Shown here in pieces: positions 32,848 to 41,195 of a stretch of DNA of 64,000 nt (the stretch's first letter is position 1; every line of letters starts with the position of its first letter). Where the stretch lies: contig NZ_KQ410735.1 of the NCBI RefSeq assembly GCF_001262505.1, forward strand, positions 2,798-66,797, in the 5' to 3' direction. The translations under genes and the position numbers were made by a program. Source of the stretch: Shinella sp. SUS2. GTDB taxonomy: Bacteria; Pseudomonadota; Alphaproteobacteria; Rhizobiales; Rhizobiaceae. Under the pieces are notes generated by a model. The model searched no databases. It was given only the letters and a program-made list of their open reading frames with translations, and had not been told where the DNA came from.

Positions 32848-33669
32848 TCAGGCGGCAGTGCGGCTCGTCAGATAGGCCCGCGGCGCGGTTCCCAGCATGC
32901 GCTTGAACATGGTTGTGAAGGCCGGCACGCTCTCGTAGCCGGCATCGAGCGCCACCCGCGTCACCGGTTCGCCGGCGGCAAGGCGCGGCAAGCAGGCGAA
33001 AAGGCAGGCCTGCTGACGCCAGGTGACGAAGCTGACACCCATCTCCTGGCGGAAGAACCGCGTGAAGGTGCGCCGGCTCATGTTCAGCCTTCGAGCCCAG
33101 TCGTCGATCTTGGCCACCGGCGACGGCTGTTCGACAAAATCGCGGCAAAGGCCCGCCAGCCTTCCACTTGCCGGAAACGGCAGGCCGAGCGGACGCTCGG
33201 GCAGGCGGCCGATTTCGTCAAGCAGCAGCGCCATGACGAGGTCGCTGCGCCGGCGATCCTCCGATAGGCCATCATGCCGAACGGTCTCCGCGATCAACTG
33301 GCGGGCAAGGTCGGTGACTTCCAGCACGGTGGGCACCTGCGAAGCGGCCCGGCCCTCCGGTGAATAGATATAGACCGAGCGCATGCTGACATCGCTGATC
33401 ATCTCGACGGAATGTTCGAGACCGCGCGGAATGAGCAAGGCGTGGCCGGGTGGAATCATCCAGCGCCCACGCTCCGTCCCCACCAGCACTACACCGGCAA
33501 AAACGCAGAGGAACTGCGTGCGGCGGTGACGGTGCGGCGGCACCGTATAGCCACCCGGGATGTCCGAACTGTGAACCAGAACATCCGTATTCGCCTGTTC
33601 CATCCGGAAGAGGTTGCGGATGTGGTCGTCATCGAGCGCCCTGCGGCGTGCATCGCTCAGTTTTTCCAT
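32848..33669 (-). CDS. AraC-family regulator with N-terminal cupin
   Basis: A 273-residue regulator from ATG 33669 (a GTG at 33705 would add twelve residues). The N-terminal half is a cupin sensor domain (PPHRHRRTQFLCVFAG, then WMIPPGHALLIPRGLEHSVEM). The C-terminal half is a double helix-turn-helix of the AraC type (DDWARRLNMSRRTFTRFFRQEMG, then VALDAGYESVPAFTTMFKRMLGTAPRAY). It is divergent from the MFS exporter gene, so it probably controls that exporter. The effector is unknown. Confidence 0.88.
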   Translation of the reverse strand: MEKLSDARRRALDDDHIRNLFRMEQANTDVLVHSSDIPGGYTVPPHRHRRTQFLCVFAGVVLVGTERGRWMIPPGHALLIPRGLEHSVEMISDVSMRSVYIYSPEGRAASQVPTVLEVTDLARQLIAETVRHDGLSEDRRRSDLVMALLLDEIGRLPERPLGLPFPASGRLAGLCRDFVEQPSPVAKIDDWARRLNMSRRTFTRFFRQEMGVSFVTWRQQACLFACLPRLAAGEPVTRVALDAGYESVPAFTTMFKRMLGTAPRAYLTSRTAA

Positions 33670-33780
33670 CTTTGGCCCACTTGCGTAAGAAATGGACCTC
33701 AGCACGAAAGCAGGCCTATAGCAATCCCTGTATGGGAAGCAGCCATGACGCGGAATCTGCGCGTATCATTCGAGGCCATC

Positions 33781-34980
33781 ATGTCGACAGTCGTTCCCGC
33801 GGCACCCCGCAGCGCCGCCACCACCACCTATTCCATCATCGTCGCCGTCAGCGCATGCCACATGCTGAACGACATCATGCAGTCGCTGCTGACGTCGCTC
33901 TATCCGCTGCTGAAGGAAAACTACGCGCTCGATTTCGTGCAGATCGGCCTACTGACCATGGCCTTCCAGGTCACCGCCTCGCTGCTGCAGCCGGCCGTCG
34001 GCATCGTCACGGATCGCTGGCCGATGCCCTTCTCGCTGCCGGTCGGCATGGGCAGCACCTTCGTCGGCCTCATCATGCTCGCCTATGCGCACAGCTTCCC
34101 GGTTCTGGTCTTCGGCGCCTGCCTGATCGGTCTCGGCTCGGCGATCTTCCACCCGGAATCCTCGCGTGTCGCCCGTCTCGCCTCCGGTGGCCGCCACGGG
34201 CTTGCACAATCGCTGTTCCAGGTCGGCGGCAATGCCGGCACGGCGATCGGGCCGCTGCTCGCCGCCTTCATCGTGTTGCCCCTCGGCCAGACGAGCGTCG
34301 CCTGGTTCTCGGCCGTCGCCCTCCTCGGCATGGTCATCCTTACCTGGGTCGGCAACTGGTATGCCGGCGAGCGCCGCCTTGCCGCCGGCCGGCCGGCCGT
34401 CAGCCGCGAACTGCCGCTGCCGCGCGGCCGCGTCGCCTGGGCCCTTGCCGTGCTGGTGCTGCTGACGACCACGAAAAACGCCTATCTCGCCAGTATCTCC
34501 AGCTATTTCACCTTCTACACGATGGAGAATTTCGGCCTTGGCGTGCGCGACGCACAGCTCATGCTGTTCCTCTTCCTCGGAGCTTCGGCACTCGGCGTCT
34601 TCATGGGCGGGCCGATCGGCGACCGGTTCGGCACGCGCTTCGTCATCTGGTTCTCGATCCTCGGCGTCATCCCCTTCGCCCTGTTGCTGCCCTATGCGAA
34701 CCTCTTCTGGACGGGCGTGCTGACCGTGCTGATCGGGCTGATCTTCTCCTCGGCTTTCTCCGCCATCGTCGTCTTCGCGCAGGAGCTGATCCCGGGCCGC
34801 GTCGGCATGATCGCCGGCATCTTCTTCGGCTTCGCCTTCGGCGCAGGCGGTCTGGGTGCGGCAGTCCTTGGCATCTTCGCCGACAGCCACGGCATCAACT
34901 TCGTCTACCAGATCTGCTCCTACATGCCGCTGCTCGGCATCCTCACGATCTTCCTGCCGCGCCTGCCGGCACACCGCTGA
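33781..34980 (+). CDS. MFS exporter, fosmidomycin-resistance-protein-like
   Basis: A 399-residue major facilitator with about twelve membrane segments. The N-terminal SACHMLNDIMQSLLTSLYPLLKE segment is the signature of the Fsr (fosmidomycin resistance) family, and GIVTDRWPMPFSL follows. Fsr-type pumps expel fosmidomycin and other small molecules by proton antiport; the natural substrate is unknown. Start ATG 33781 has GAGG six bases upstream; ATG 33745, with GGGAAG upstream, would add twelve residues. It is divergent from an AraC/cupin regulator and ends before a strong terminator shared with purU. Confidence 0.88.
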   Translation: MSTVVPAAPRSAATTTYSIIVAVSACHMLNDIMQSLLTSLYPLLKENYALDFVQIGLLTMAFQVTASLLQPAVGIVTDRWPMPFSLPVGMGSTFVGLIMLAYAHSFPVLVFGACLIGLGSAIFHPESSRVARLASGGRHGLAQSLFQVGGNAGTAIGPLLAAFIVLPLGQTSVAWFSAVALLGMVILTWVGNWYAGERRLAAGRPAVSRELPLPRGRVAWALAVLVLLTTTKNAYLASISSYFTFYTMENFGLGVRDAQLMLFLFLGASALGVFMGGPIGDRFGTRFVIWFSILGVIPFALLLPYANLFWTGVLTVLIGLIFSSAFSAIVVFAQELIPGRVGMIAGIFFGFAFGAGGLGAAVLGIFADSHGINFVYQICSYMPLLGILTIFLPRLPAHR

Positions 34981-35006
34981 ACCGGCCACAGACGTGTCCG
35001 AACATG

Positions 35007-35036
35007 AAAAGGCCGGCGAATTCGCCGGCCTTTTGT
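35007..35036. terminator. Bidirectional terminator between the MFS gene and purU
   Basis: AAAAGGCCGGCGAA and TTCGCCGGCCTTTT form a perfect palindrome (35007-35034) with A-runs on one side and T-runs on the other, so it can terminate both convergent genes. Confidence 0.9.
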
Positions 35037-35042
35037 TTTGGA

Positions 35043-35927
35043 TCAGCCCATGCGCTCGGAAGCGTAGCTGCCCGGGCTGGGCGGGAAGACGATGGTCTTG
35101 TTGCCGTTCATGAAGGTGCGGTGGTGGATGTGGGCATGCACGGCGCGGGCAAGCACCTGGCTCTCCACGTCACGGCCGATCGAAACATAGTCCTCGGCCG
35201 ACTGCGCATGCGTGATGCGCGCGACATCCTGCTCGATGATCGGGCCTTCGTCGAGATCTTCGGTGACGTAGTGCGCCGTCGCACCGATCAGCTTCACGCC
35301 GCGCTCGAAAGCCTGCTTGTAGGGGTTCGCACCCTTGAAGGACGGCAGGAACGAGTGGTGGATGTTGATGATGCGGCCCGACATCTTCTTGCAGACGGCA
35401 TCCGACAGGACCTGCATGTAGCGGGCGAGAACGATCAGCTCGGCGCCAGACTGTTCGACCACTTCCATCAGGCGTGCCTCGGCCTGCGGCTTGTTCTCCT
35501 TCGTCACCTTGATGTGGTGGAAGGGGATGTCGTGGTTGACGATGACCTTCTGGTAGTCGAAGTGGTTGGACACGACGCCGACGATATCGATGGGCAGCGC
35601 GCCGATCTTCCAGCGGTAGAGCAGATCGTTGAGGCAATGGCCGAAACGCGACACCATGAGCAGCACCTTCATGCGCTCGTCGCTGTCGTTGAAGCGATAC
35701 GTCATGGCGAACGTCTTGGCGACGGGGACGAAACCGGTCTTGATGTCTTCCTCCGAAATACCCTCCTGGGAGAGGAAGGTCAGGCGCATGAAGAACAGGC
35801 CCGTCTCGAGGTCGTCGAACTGCGACGAGTCGGAGATGTAACACCCCTTTTCGGCGAGGTAGCCGGTGATCGCGGCGACGATGCCGCGGGTCGATTGGCA
35901 GGATACGGTCAGGACGTGGCTTTTCAT
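35043..35927 (-). CDS. purU: Formyltetrahydrofolate deformylase
   Basis: A 294-residue enzyme that hydrolyses 10-formyl-tetrahydrofolate to formate and tetrahydrofolate, balancing one-carbon pools. It has an N-terminal ACT domain (about 3-85; VLTVSCQSTRGIVAAITGYL) and a C-terminal formyltransferase-fold domain with INIHHSFLPSFKGANPY and the YVTEDLDEGPIIEQ segment. The start ATG 35927 fits the family and has GAGAAA upstream; an in-frame ATG at 35963 is less likely. A stem-loop lies in the leader at 35948-35972. Confidence 0.95.
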   Translation of the reverse strand: MKSHVLTVSCQSTRGIVAAITGYLAEKGCYISDSSQFDDLETGLFFMRLTFLSQEGISEEDIKTGFVPVAKTFAMTYRFNDSDERMKVLLMVSRFGHCLNDLLYRWKIGALPIDIVGVVSNHFDYQKVIVNHDIPFHHIKVTKENKPQAEARLMEVVEQSGAELIVLARYMQVLSDAVCKKMSGRIINIHHSFLPSFKGANPYKQAFERGVKLIGATAHYVTEDLDEGPIIEQDVARITHAQSAEDYVSIGRDVESQVLARAVHAHIHHRTFMNGNKTIVFPPSPGSYASERMG

Positions 35928-36240
35928 CGGTTCGTTTCTCGCGTTCGGCCGGTGCGGGGGCAAGGCACCGGCGGATCCCCTTGTCTGCGGGCCGCACTCA
36001 CGGCTTGGCGCATATTTCAGGCCGCTTGCCTCTGCGCAAGCCCCTGCAATGGCCAGAAGCTACGCCGGCTCTTGCAAGGAATCCCTCCGGTTCGCGACAT
36101 CCAATGCGTCGAAACTGCCAAGTGGGGCCTTCACAGCCCGCTCTACCGCGTTCGCGCCATCGCGCATGATCCGGCCTGACGAAGCTCGCGAACGAATCTT
36201 TCATCGATGCAAGACCGCCTCTGCCCGGCAAAAATCCTTC
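35928..36240. other. Gap between purU and the 36298 gene
   Basis: No gene is supported. GCCGGTGC (35948-35955) and GCACCGGC (35965-35972) form a perfect 8-bp stem in the purU leader, about 21 bp before its start. The rest, to 36240, shows no motif I recognise. Confidence 0.5.
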
Positions 36241-36278
36241 TGGACACTATTATGGACACATGTTCTATAAACTGGACA
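36241..36278 (+). promoter_or_regulatory. Tandem palindromic operator upstream of the 36298 gene
   Basis: TGTTCTATAAACTGGACA at 36261-36278 fits TGTYCW-N6-TGRACA. A second, less regular 18-mer, TGGACACTATTATGGACA, lies at 36241-36258. The same arrangement occurs upstream of the ABC transporter operon at 45740-45776, in the gap shared with an IclR regulator gene. The shared pattern suggests that this gene and the operon are controlled together. Confidence 0.65.
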
Positions 36279-36297
36279 GATTCGACGGGAGCTCGCC

Positions 36298-37482
36298 ATG
36301 CATCTTTCCATGTGGACCTACCCCTGGGACATCCAGGACCAGGGCATCGCGGCACTCGCCGCCGACCTTTCCGGCCGCGCCGGCCTCAACACAGTGAGCC
36401 TTGCGACCTCCTACCATGCCGGCCGCTTCCTGCAGCCGCGCAGCCCTGAGCAGAAGGCCTATTTCCCTGAAGACGGTACCGTCTATTTCCAGCCCGACGA
36501 AACGCTGTGGCAGGGCAAGACGATCCGCCCCCTTGTGGCGCAGAACGTCACCGACCGCGGCGACATGCTGGAAGCACTGACCAGAGCGCGCGCAACCACA
36601 GGACTTGCCGTCTCCTGCTGGACGGTCTGCCTGCACAACACCCGCCTCGGCATGCTGCACCCCGATCATGTGACCCGCAACGCCTTCGGCAATGCCAATT
36701 ACTACAATCTCTGCCCCTCCAGCCCGGCGGCACGCGACTATGTCGTGACGCTGGTGCGCGACATCACGGTGAACCACAAGCCCGACATGCTGGAGCTGGA
36801 AAGCCCGAACTTCATGGGCTTTGCCCACGAATACCACCATGAGAAGGACGGTGTCGGCCTCAACGCCGAGGATGACTTCCTCCTGTCGCTCTGCTTCTGC
36901 CACCATTGCACCGCCCGTGCGCGGAAGGCCGGCATACCTGTCGACAGTGCACAAAAAACGGTGGCGCGCTTCATCGCCGAACTGTGCGAACGGGCGGTGC
37001 CTGAAAAACAGTTCCCCGACTTCCCCGCCGCCGGTATCGATGCCTTCCGCGACCATCCGGAACTGCACGCCTTCCTCACCTGGCGCTCCGAGCCGGTGAC
37101 GAGCCTGATCGGCGAGATCAAGGCGGCTGCCGACCCGGCGACGCGCATCGTGCTGATCGACCTGAAGGACGGCTGGCTCGGCGGCGCCGACCTCGAGGCG
37201 GTCGGAAAGCTCTGCGACGGCGCGATCCTCTGCTGCTACGGCATGACGCCCGAGGCCGTCGGCGAGGTCATCCGCACCGGCCGGGCGATGCTCGGCCCGG
37301 ACAAATTCCTGGGGCTGGGCCTGCGCGTCTTCTATCCCGAGGTCGATGGCCCGGCCATCCTCGCCGCCCGCGCAAAGGCAGCCGTCGAGGCTGGCGCGAA
37401 CGGCGTGAACTTCTACAATTACGGGCTCATTCCGGCAAAGCGCCTCGACTGGGTGAAGGAAGCCGTCGGCGCGATCACATAG
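36298..37482 (+). CDS. Unknown enzyme-like protein, glycosidase-type barrel suspected
   Basis: A 394-residue cytoplasmic protein without signal peptide. It starts MHLSMWTYPWDIQDQG. It carries LCFCHHCTARARK with C199, C201 and C204, which could bind a metal, and an acidic strand LELESPNFMGF (E167, E169). Alternating strands and helices (SLATSYHAGRF, LAVSCWTVCLHN, AILCCYG, GVNFYNYGLI) suggest a TIM barrel like those of glycoside hydrolases. I do not recognise the family with certainty and assign no activity. It converges on the catabolic operon (40-bp gap) and shares its palindromic operator, so it likely acts in the same pathway. The ATG is preceded by GGGAG. Confidence 0.8.
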   Translation: MHLSMWTYPWDIQDQGIAALAADLSGRAGLNTVSLATSYHAGRFLQPRSPEQKAYFPEDGTVYFQPDETLWQGKTIRPLVAQNVTDRGDMLEALTRARATTGLAVSCWTVCLHNTRLGMLHPDHVTRNAFGNANYYNLCPSSPAARDYVVTLVRDITVNHKPDMLELESPNFMGFAHEYHHEKDGVGLNAEDDFLLSLCFCHHCTARARKAGIPVDSAQKTVARFIAELCERAVPEKQFPDFPAAGIDAFRDHPELHAFLTWRSEPVTSLIGEIKAAADPATRIVLIDLKDGWLGGADLEAVGKLCDGAILCCYGMTPEAVGEVIRTGRAMLGPDKFLGLGLRVFYPEVDGPAILAARAKAAVEAGANGVNFYNYGLIPAKRLDWVKEAVGAIT

Positions 37483-37522
37483 AGTCCGCCAGCTTCATAC
37501 TGAATCTGCCGAACTCCAAGGC

Positions 37523-38536
37523 TCAGCCGTCGATCGGCTCGGCGACCTGGATCAGGCAGTCGCCGGCCTGGCTGTCGCAATGCAGCCGGTGGGAGATGAC
37601 GATGCCGCCCTCGGCAAAGCGCAGCGCCTCCTCGGGCTGCTCAAGCCGTTCGAGATCGTGATACCAGCCAGCCAGATCACCTGCCGAGACGTGCGCACCG
37701 AGCGGCACGGCAGGCTCGAACCAGCCGCGCCGGCCCGCATAGATGCCCTGGCTGTGCCGGGAGAGCGACAGGAGCTGCAGGGCAGGTGGAGCTGCGAGCG
37801 GCCCGCGCGACAGCACCGGCTCTCCCGCAATGCCGAGTGCGACGAGCAGACGGTCGATCGCCGCCGCCGTAAACGCCATGCTCTCGGGCGACACGGTGCC
37901 GCCACCGCCGAACTCGCCCGAAAGGCCGATCGTGCCAGCCCGACCGGCCGCGCCCATCGAGGTCGGCGCGGCCGGCCCGTTATCGGCGATGAAGGCATGT
38001 GCGGCCCCCATCGCCCGCATCAACGTGACCGCGCGCGCAAAGCGCTCGGCATCCGCCTGCCGCTCGATCAGCGTGCAGGACAGATGCGCCATGGAGGTAC
38101 CGCCGGAGTGCAGGTCGAGCACGGCATCGTGGTGCGGGAAAAGATCATGTTCAAGGAAATGCGCCAGCCGCGCCGTCGGCGTGCCGGCCGGATCGCCGGG
38201 AAAGGCGCGGTTGAGATTGCCGCCGTCGAAGGGCGAGCAGCGCTTGGCCACCATCACCGCCGGCAGGTTCGCCATCGGCAGGATGGTGACGGCACCGCGG
38301 ATTTTCGTGATATCGAGCTGGCGCATCAGCCGCCCGAGCTGGAGCTCACCCTCGTATTCGTCACCATGGTTGCCCGCCATCAGGAGCAGGCTCGGCCCCT
38401 CGCCGTTCTTCAGCCGCAGGATGGGGATGCGGATCTGGTAGTAGGGCGAACGGTCGACGGAATAGGGAATCGCAAGATGCCCGGCCTGCCGGCCCTCCCG
38501 GAAAAGATCGATCGGATTGACGAGGCCGCTGTGCAT
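37523..38536 (-). CDS. Succinylglutamate desuccinylase/aspartoacylase-family deacylase
   Basis: A 337-residue zinc carboxypeptidase-fold protein. AGNHGDEYEGEL provides the metal ligands H57 and E60, and LDLHSGG gives H143, the set used by AstE and AspA, which remove acyl groups from N-acyl amino acids. GLSGEFGGGG near 205-213 may hold the catalytic glutamate. It is the last gene of the minus-strand operon, 24 bp after ridA. In context it may release an amino acid from an acylated compound imported by the ABC transporter. The actual substrate is unknown. Confidence 0.85.
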   Translation of the reverse strand: MHSGLVNPIDLFREGRQAGHLAIPYSVDRSPYYQIRIPILRLKNGEGPSLLLMAGNHGDEYEGELQLGRLMRQLDITKIRGAVTILPMANLPAVMVAKRCSPFDGGNLNRAFPGDPAGTPTARLAHFLEHDLFPHHDAVLDLHSGGTSMAHLSCTLIERQADAERFARAVTLMRAMGAAHAFIADNGPAAPTSMGAAGRAGTIGLSGEFGGGGTVSPESMAFTAAAIDRLLVALGIAGEPVLSRGPLAAPPALQLLSLSRHSQGIYAGRRGWFEPAVPLGAHVSAGDLAGWYHDLERLEQPEEALRFAEGGIVISHRLHCDSQAGDCLIQVAEPIDG

Positions 38537-38560
38537 GGTGGCTCCAGTTCGGGCGGGTTT

Positions 38561-38905
38561 TCAGAGTGCGGCGACGGCAGTCATCTCGACGCGCAGGTCC
38601 GGATCGGCAAGGCGCGCCTCGACGCAGGCGCGGGCCGGCGGGTTTTCCGGGTCGATCCAGGCATCATAAACGCCGTTCATCGCCTCGAAATCGACGATCG
38701 CCGGCAGGAAGACATTGACAGCGAGCAGTTTCGAGCGGTCCGTACCGGCTTCCTTCAGAAGGGCATCGATCTTGCCGAGCACGTCGCGCGTCTGGTCCTC
38801 AAGGCCGGCCTTGCGGTTTTCCGCGACCTGGCCGGCGATATAGACGAGCCCGCCATAGCTGACGGCCTGGCTCATGCGCGAACCCTTCTGGTAACGCTGG
38901 ATCAT
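38561..38905 (-). CDS. RidA-family enamine/imine deaminase
   Basis: A 114-residue Rid protein. The arginine that contacts the substrate carboxylate in RidA is present as R92 in NPPARACVEARL, and the first half (VYIAGQVAEN) is typical. RidA proteins speed hydrolysis of reactive enamines and imines, such as 2-aminoacrylate, made by PLP-dependent dehydratases. It lies 27 bp downstream of a D-serine/D-threonine deaminase-like gene, exactly the enzyme type that produces such intermediates, so a detoxifying or step-completing role is likely. AAGGAAA precedes the ATG. Confidence 0.92.
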   Translation of the reverse strand: MIQRYQKGSRMSQAVSYGGLVYIAGQVAENRKAGLEDQTRDVLGKIDALLKEAGTDRSKLLAVNVFLPAIVDFEAMNGVYDAWIDPENPPARACVEARLADPDLRVEMTAVAAL

Positions 38906-38932
38906 GGGTATTTTCCTTTCTTCCCGGGAGGA

Positions 38933-40246
38933 TCAGCCGAAGCTGGTGGTGTAGGCCGCCGTGACCGTGTGGTCAGGTGCAAGGCCGTAGAGGATCGCGT
39001 GCCGGTCGAGGCAGGTGCAGGGATGCGAGATGCCGAACTCGACCACATCACCGACGCGTACATCGCTGCCGGCGGAAAGCGCCACGAAGGCATGCTGGTC
39101 GTTGAGACGAAGCACATCGGCCCCCGCAAGAGCGGCGAGCGGCACCCCGTCGCGATAGAGAGCCAGCGGCCGCGGCAAGCCCTGGTCCATCGCGACATCC
39201 CGCAGGCCCATACCGCAGATCGCGAGCGCCGGCTCGGGCAGCGACAGCACCTCGGCCCAGACCCGGAGCACCGGCTTGAAGTCGCTGCCGGCGGAGCGGA
39301 CCTGCCCGCCGAACCGGAAGCCCGCACGGGCGTCGAGGCCGGCAAGACCGCGCTCGTAAACGCCGTGGTCATGGAAGAAGATCGCCCCGCTGCGCAGCAC
39401 GAGCAAACTATCGGGATCGGCCGCGACGGCGGCAGAGAGACCGGCGATCACCCGGTCGAAAAAGACCGAACCGCCCGCTGTGACGATCAGCGGCCGCGCA
39501 TCGCCAATGCGGGCGCGAACCTCCGGCAGGAAGGCCGCCGTCATCGCCACCAGCCCGTCGATCCGGCGCAGCGTCTCTTCCGCATCCGCCGTTGCGGCGG
39601 CCCCCTCGTAGGCGGCGATGCCAGTGAACCGGAAGGTGGGCGTTTCCGCGGCAAGGATGGCATCGAGGATCGCGCCTGCCGCCTCGGCGCTGCGTGCTCC
39701 GGCACGGCCCGCGCCAAATTCGACGAGAAGGCCGAGCGGCGGCAGACCGCTGCGGCCATGCCAGGCGACCCGCAGGGCTTCGACCAGGTCAATGGAATCG
39801 ACGAAGACATGCAGCGCTGCATCGGGATAGTTTGCGGCAAGCGCTGCAAGCCGGCGTGCAGCCGCGGCCCCGCCGATCTCGTTGGCGAGGATCAGCCGGC
39901 GCTGGCCAGCCTTCAGCAGTACCGCCGCCTGGCGGATATCCGCCACCGTGGTGCCCCACGCGCCGGCCGCCAGCAGCGTGCCGGCAATCGCCGCCGACAT
40001 CGGCGTCTTCGCATGGGGTGCGATCGCGACGCCGTGATCGCGTACATACTCCATCATCAGCGCGACATTGCCGGCAAAGGCCGCACGATCGAGCGAGATC
40101 AGCGGCAGCGCCATCGCACCGTCATAGGGCTTCCAGCCTTGCTTGCCGACGGCATCCAGCGGCAGGGGCGCATGGCCCGGCGGGAAGCCGCGGATGCGGT
40201 CGTCGATTACCGGATTGTCCGGTCCGGTCACGGAAAGGTCAGGCAT
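38933..40246 (-). CDS. D-serine/D-threonine deaminase-like PLP enzyme (DSD1 family)
   Basis: A 437-residue fold-type III PLP enzyme. The N-terminal alanine-racemase-like barrel has IAPHAKTPMS, where K80 is the likely PLP lysine. The C-terminal domain ends with ISHPCTCLDRHAILYG, giving H408 and C410 as the metal pair of eukaryotic-type D-serine dehydratases and D-threonine aldolases. Proteins of this length are often called amino acid deaminase and occur next to RidA, as here. Substrate preference (D-serine, D-threonine or hydroxy-amino acid) cannot be told. GGGAG precedes ATG 40246, which overlaps the end of the upstream amidohydrolase gene by eight bases. Confidence 0.88.
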   Translation of the reverse strand: MPDLSVTGPDNPVIDDRIRGFPPGHAPLPLDAVGKQGWKPYDGAMALPLISLDRAAFAGNVALMMEYVRDHGVAIAPHAKTPMSAAIAGTLLAAGAWGTTVADIRQAAVLLKAGQRRLILANEIGGAAAARRLAALAANYPDAALHVFVDSIDLVEALRVAWHGRSGLPPLGLLVEFGAGRAGARSAEAAGAILDAILAAETPTFRFTGIAAYEGAAATADAEETLRRIDGLVAMTAAFLPEVRARIGDARPLIVTAGGSVFFDRVIAGLSAAVAADPDSLLVLRSGAIFFHDHGVYERGLAGLDARAGFRFGGQVRSAGSDFKPVLRVWAEVLSLPEPALAICGMGLRDVAMDQGLPRPLALYRDGVPLAALAGADVLRLNDQHAFVALSAGSDVRVGDVVEFGISHPCTCLDRHAILYGLAPDHTVTAAYTTSFG

Positions 40247-41195
40247 GGTTTTCTCCCTTGGCCGCGACGGGATCGGCGATCCCGAGGCGATAGGTGTCAT
40301 TGGCAGTCGTGAAAAAGAGGGCACGCTGCTCGTCGAGCGAAAGCGGCGCGGCCGCGGCGCGGAAAACGGCGTAGACCTCGTCGAACGAGGCGTGCAGGCC
40401 GGCGACCGGAAAATCGCTGGCGAACATGGTTCGAGCGGGGCCAAAACAGGCGAGGCAATGCTCGATCACCGGCCGCAGGCTTTCCGGCGTCCAGTCATTG
40501 TCATAGGCGACGAGGTCGGAGATCTTCAACCGGACATTCGGCTCACGACCGAGCGCCGCAAGGCCACCGCGCCAGAGCGTCATACCCTCCGCGCTGCGAT
40601 CGGCCGGGCTGCCGCCATGGTTGAGCACGAAGAGTATCTGCGGAAAGGCCCGCACGAGATCGAGCGCCTCATCCATCTGCCACGGATAGAGCATGAGGTC
40701 GAAAACGAGGCCGAAACGGGCGAGACGGGCAAGGCCGGCGCGCCAGCGGGGATCGGCCATGCGGCGGGCGCGGGGTGCGAAGCTCTTTGCCGGTTCGGGA
40801 TGCCAGCTGACGATATCGCGGATGCCGGCGACATCGGGATTGGCGGCCTCCGCCTCGATCAGGCGCGCGGCATCCGGGCTGTCGAGCGGCACGCGGGCGA
40901 TGATACGCTTCGCCACACCGGAGGACCGGTCGAGACCGGCAAGCCAGCGGCTTTCCTCCAGCGGATGGGCGTCGGACCAGCCGGCCTCGACATGCACGGT
41001 GGCCACCACGTTCTGGCTCGCCGCATCGGCGCTGTAGTCCGCAACGCCATAATCCCTAAGGATCGGCGCCAGGCTGCCGAAGACCATCTCGCCGCCGGTC
41101 GCCCGGGCCATTTCCAACCAGGGATGACGTTTGAGCGACAGATCCCAGAGATGGTGGTGCGGGTCGATGACCGGCCCATCATAACGCACCGTCAT
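40239..41195 (-). CDS. Amidohydrolase-family protein, lactonase-like
   Basis: A 318-residue TIM-barrel hydrolase of the amidohydrolase_2 family (PF04909 type). It begins with VIDPHHHLWDLSLKRHPWL, the form seen in sugar lactonases and 2-pyrone-4,6-dicarboxylate lactonases. The active-site region near the end includes MFASDFPVAG, with the expected aspartate. It may open a lactone or cleave an amide in the imported substrate. The gene overlaps the permease upstream by four bases and the PLP enzyme downstream by eight, so expression with the transporter is tight. Confidence 0.87.
   Translation of the reverse strand: MTVRYDGPVIDPHHHLWDLSLKRHPWLEMARATGGEMVFGSLAPILRDYGVADYSADAASQNVVATVHVEAGWSDAHPLEESRWLAGLDRSSGVAKRIIARVPLDSPDAARLIEAEAANPDVAGIRDIVSWHPEPAKSFAPRARRMADPRWRAGLARLARFGLVFDLMLYPWQMDEALDLVRAFPQILFVLNHGGSPADRSAEGMTLWRGGLAALGREPNVRLKISDLVAYDNDWTPESLRPVIEHCLACFGPARTMFASDFPVAGLHASFDEVYAVFRAAAAPLSLDEQRALFFTTANDTYRLGIADPVAAKGENHA

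Noticed and set aside
33450-36179. 909-codon plus-strand frame running over the MFS gene and purU
   Set aside because: It crosses a strong bidirectional terminator and two well-identified genes in other frames.
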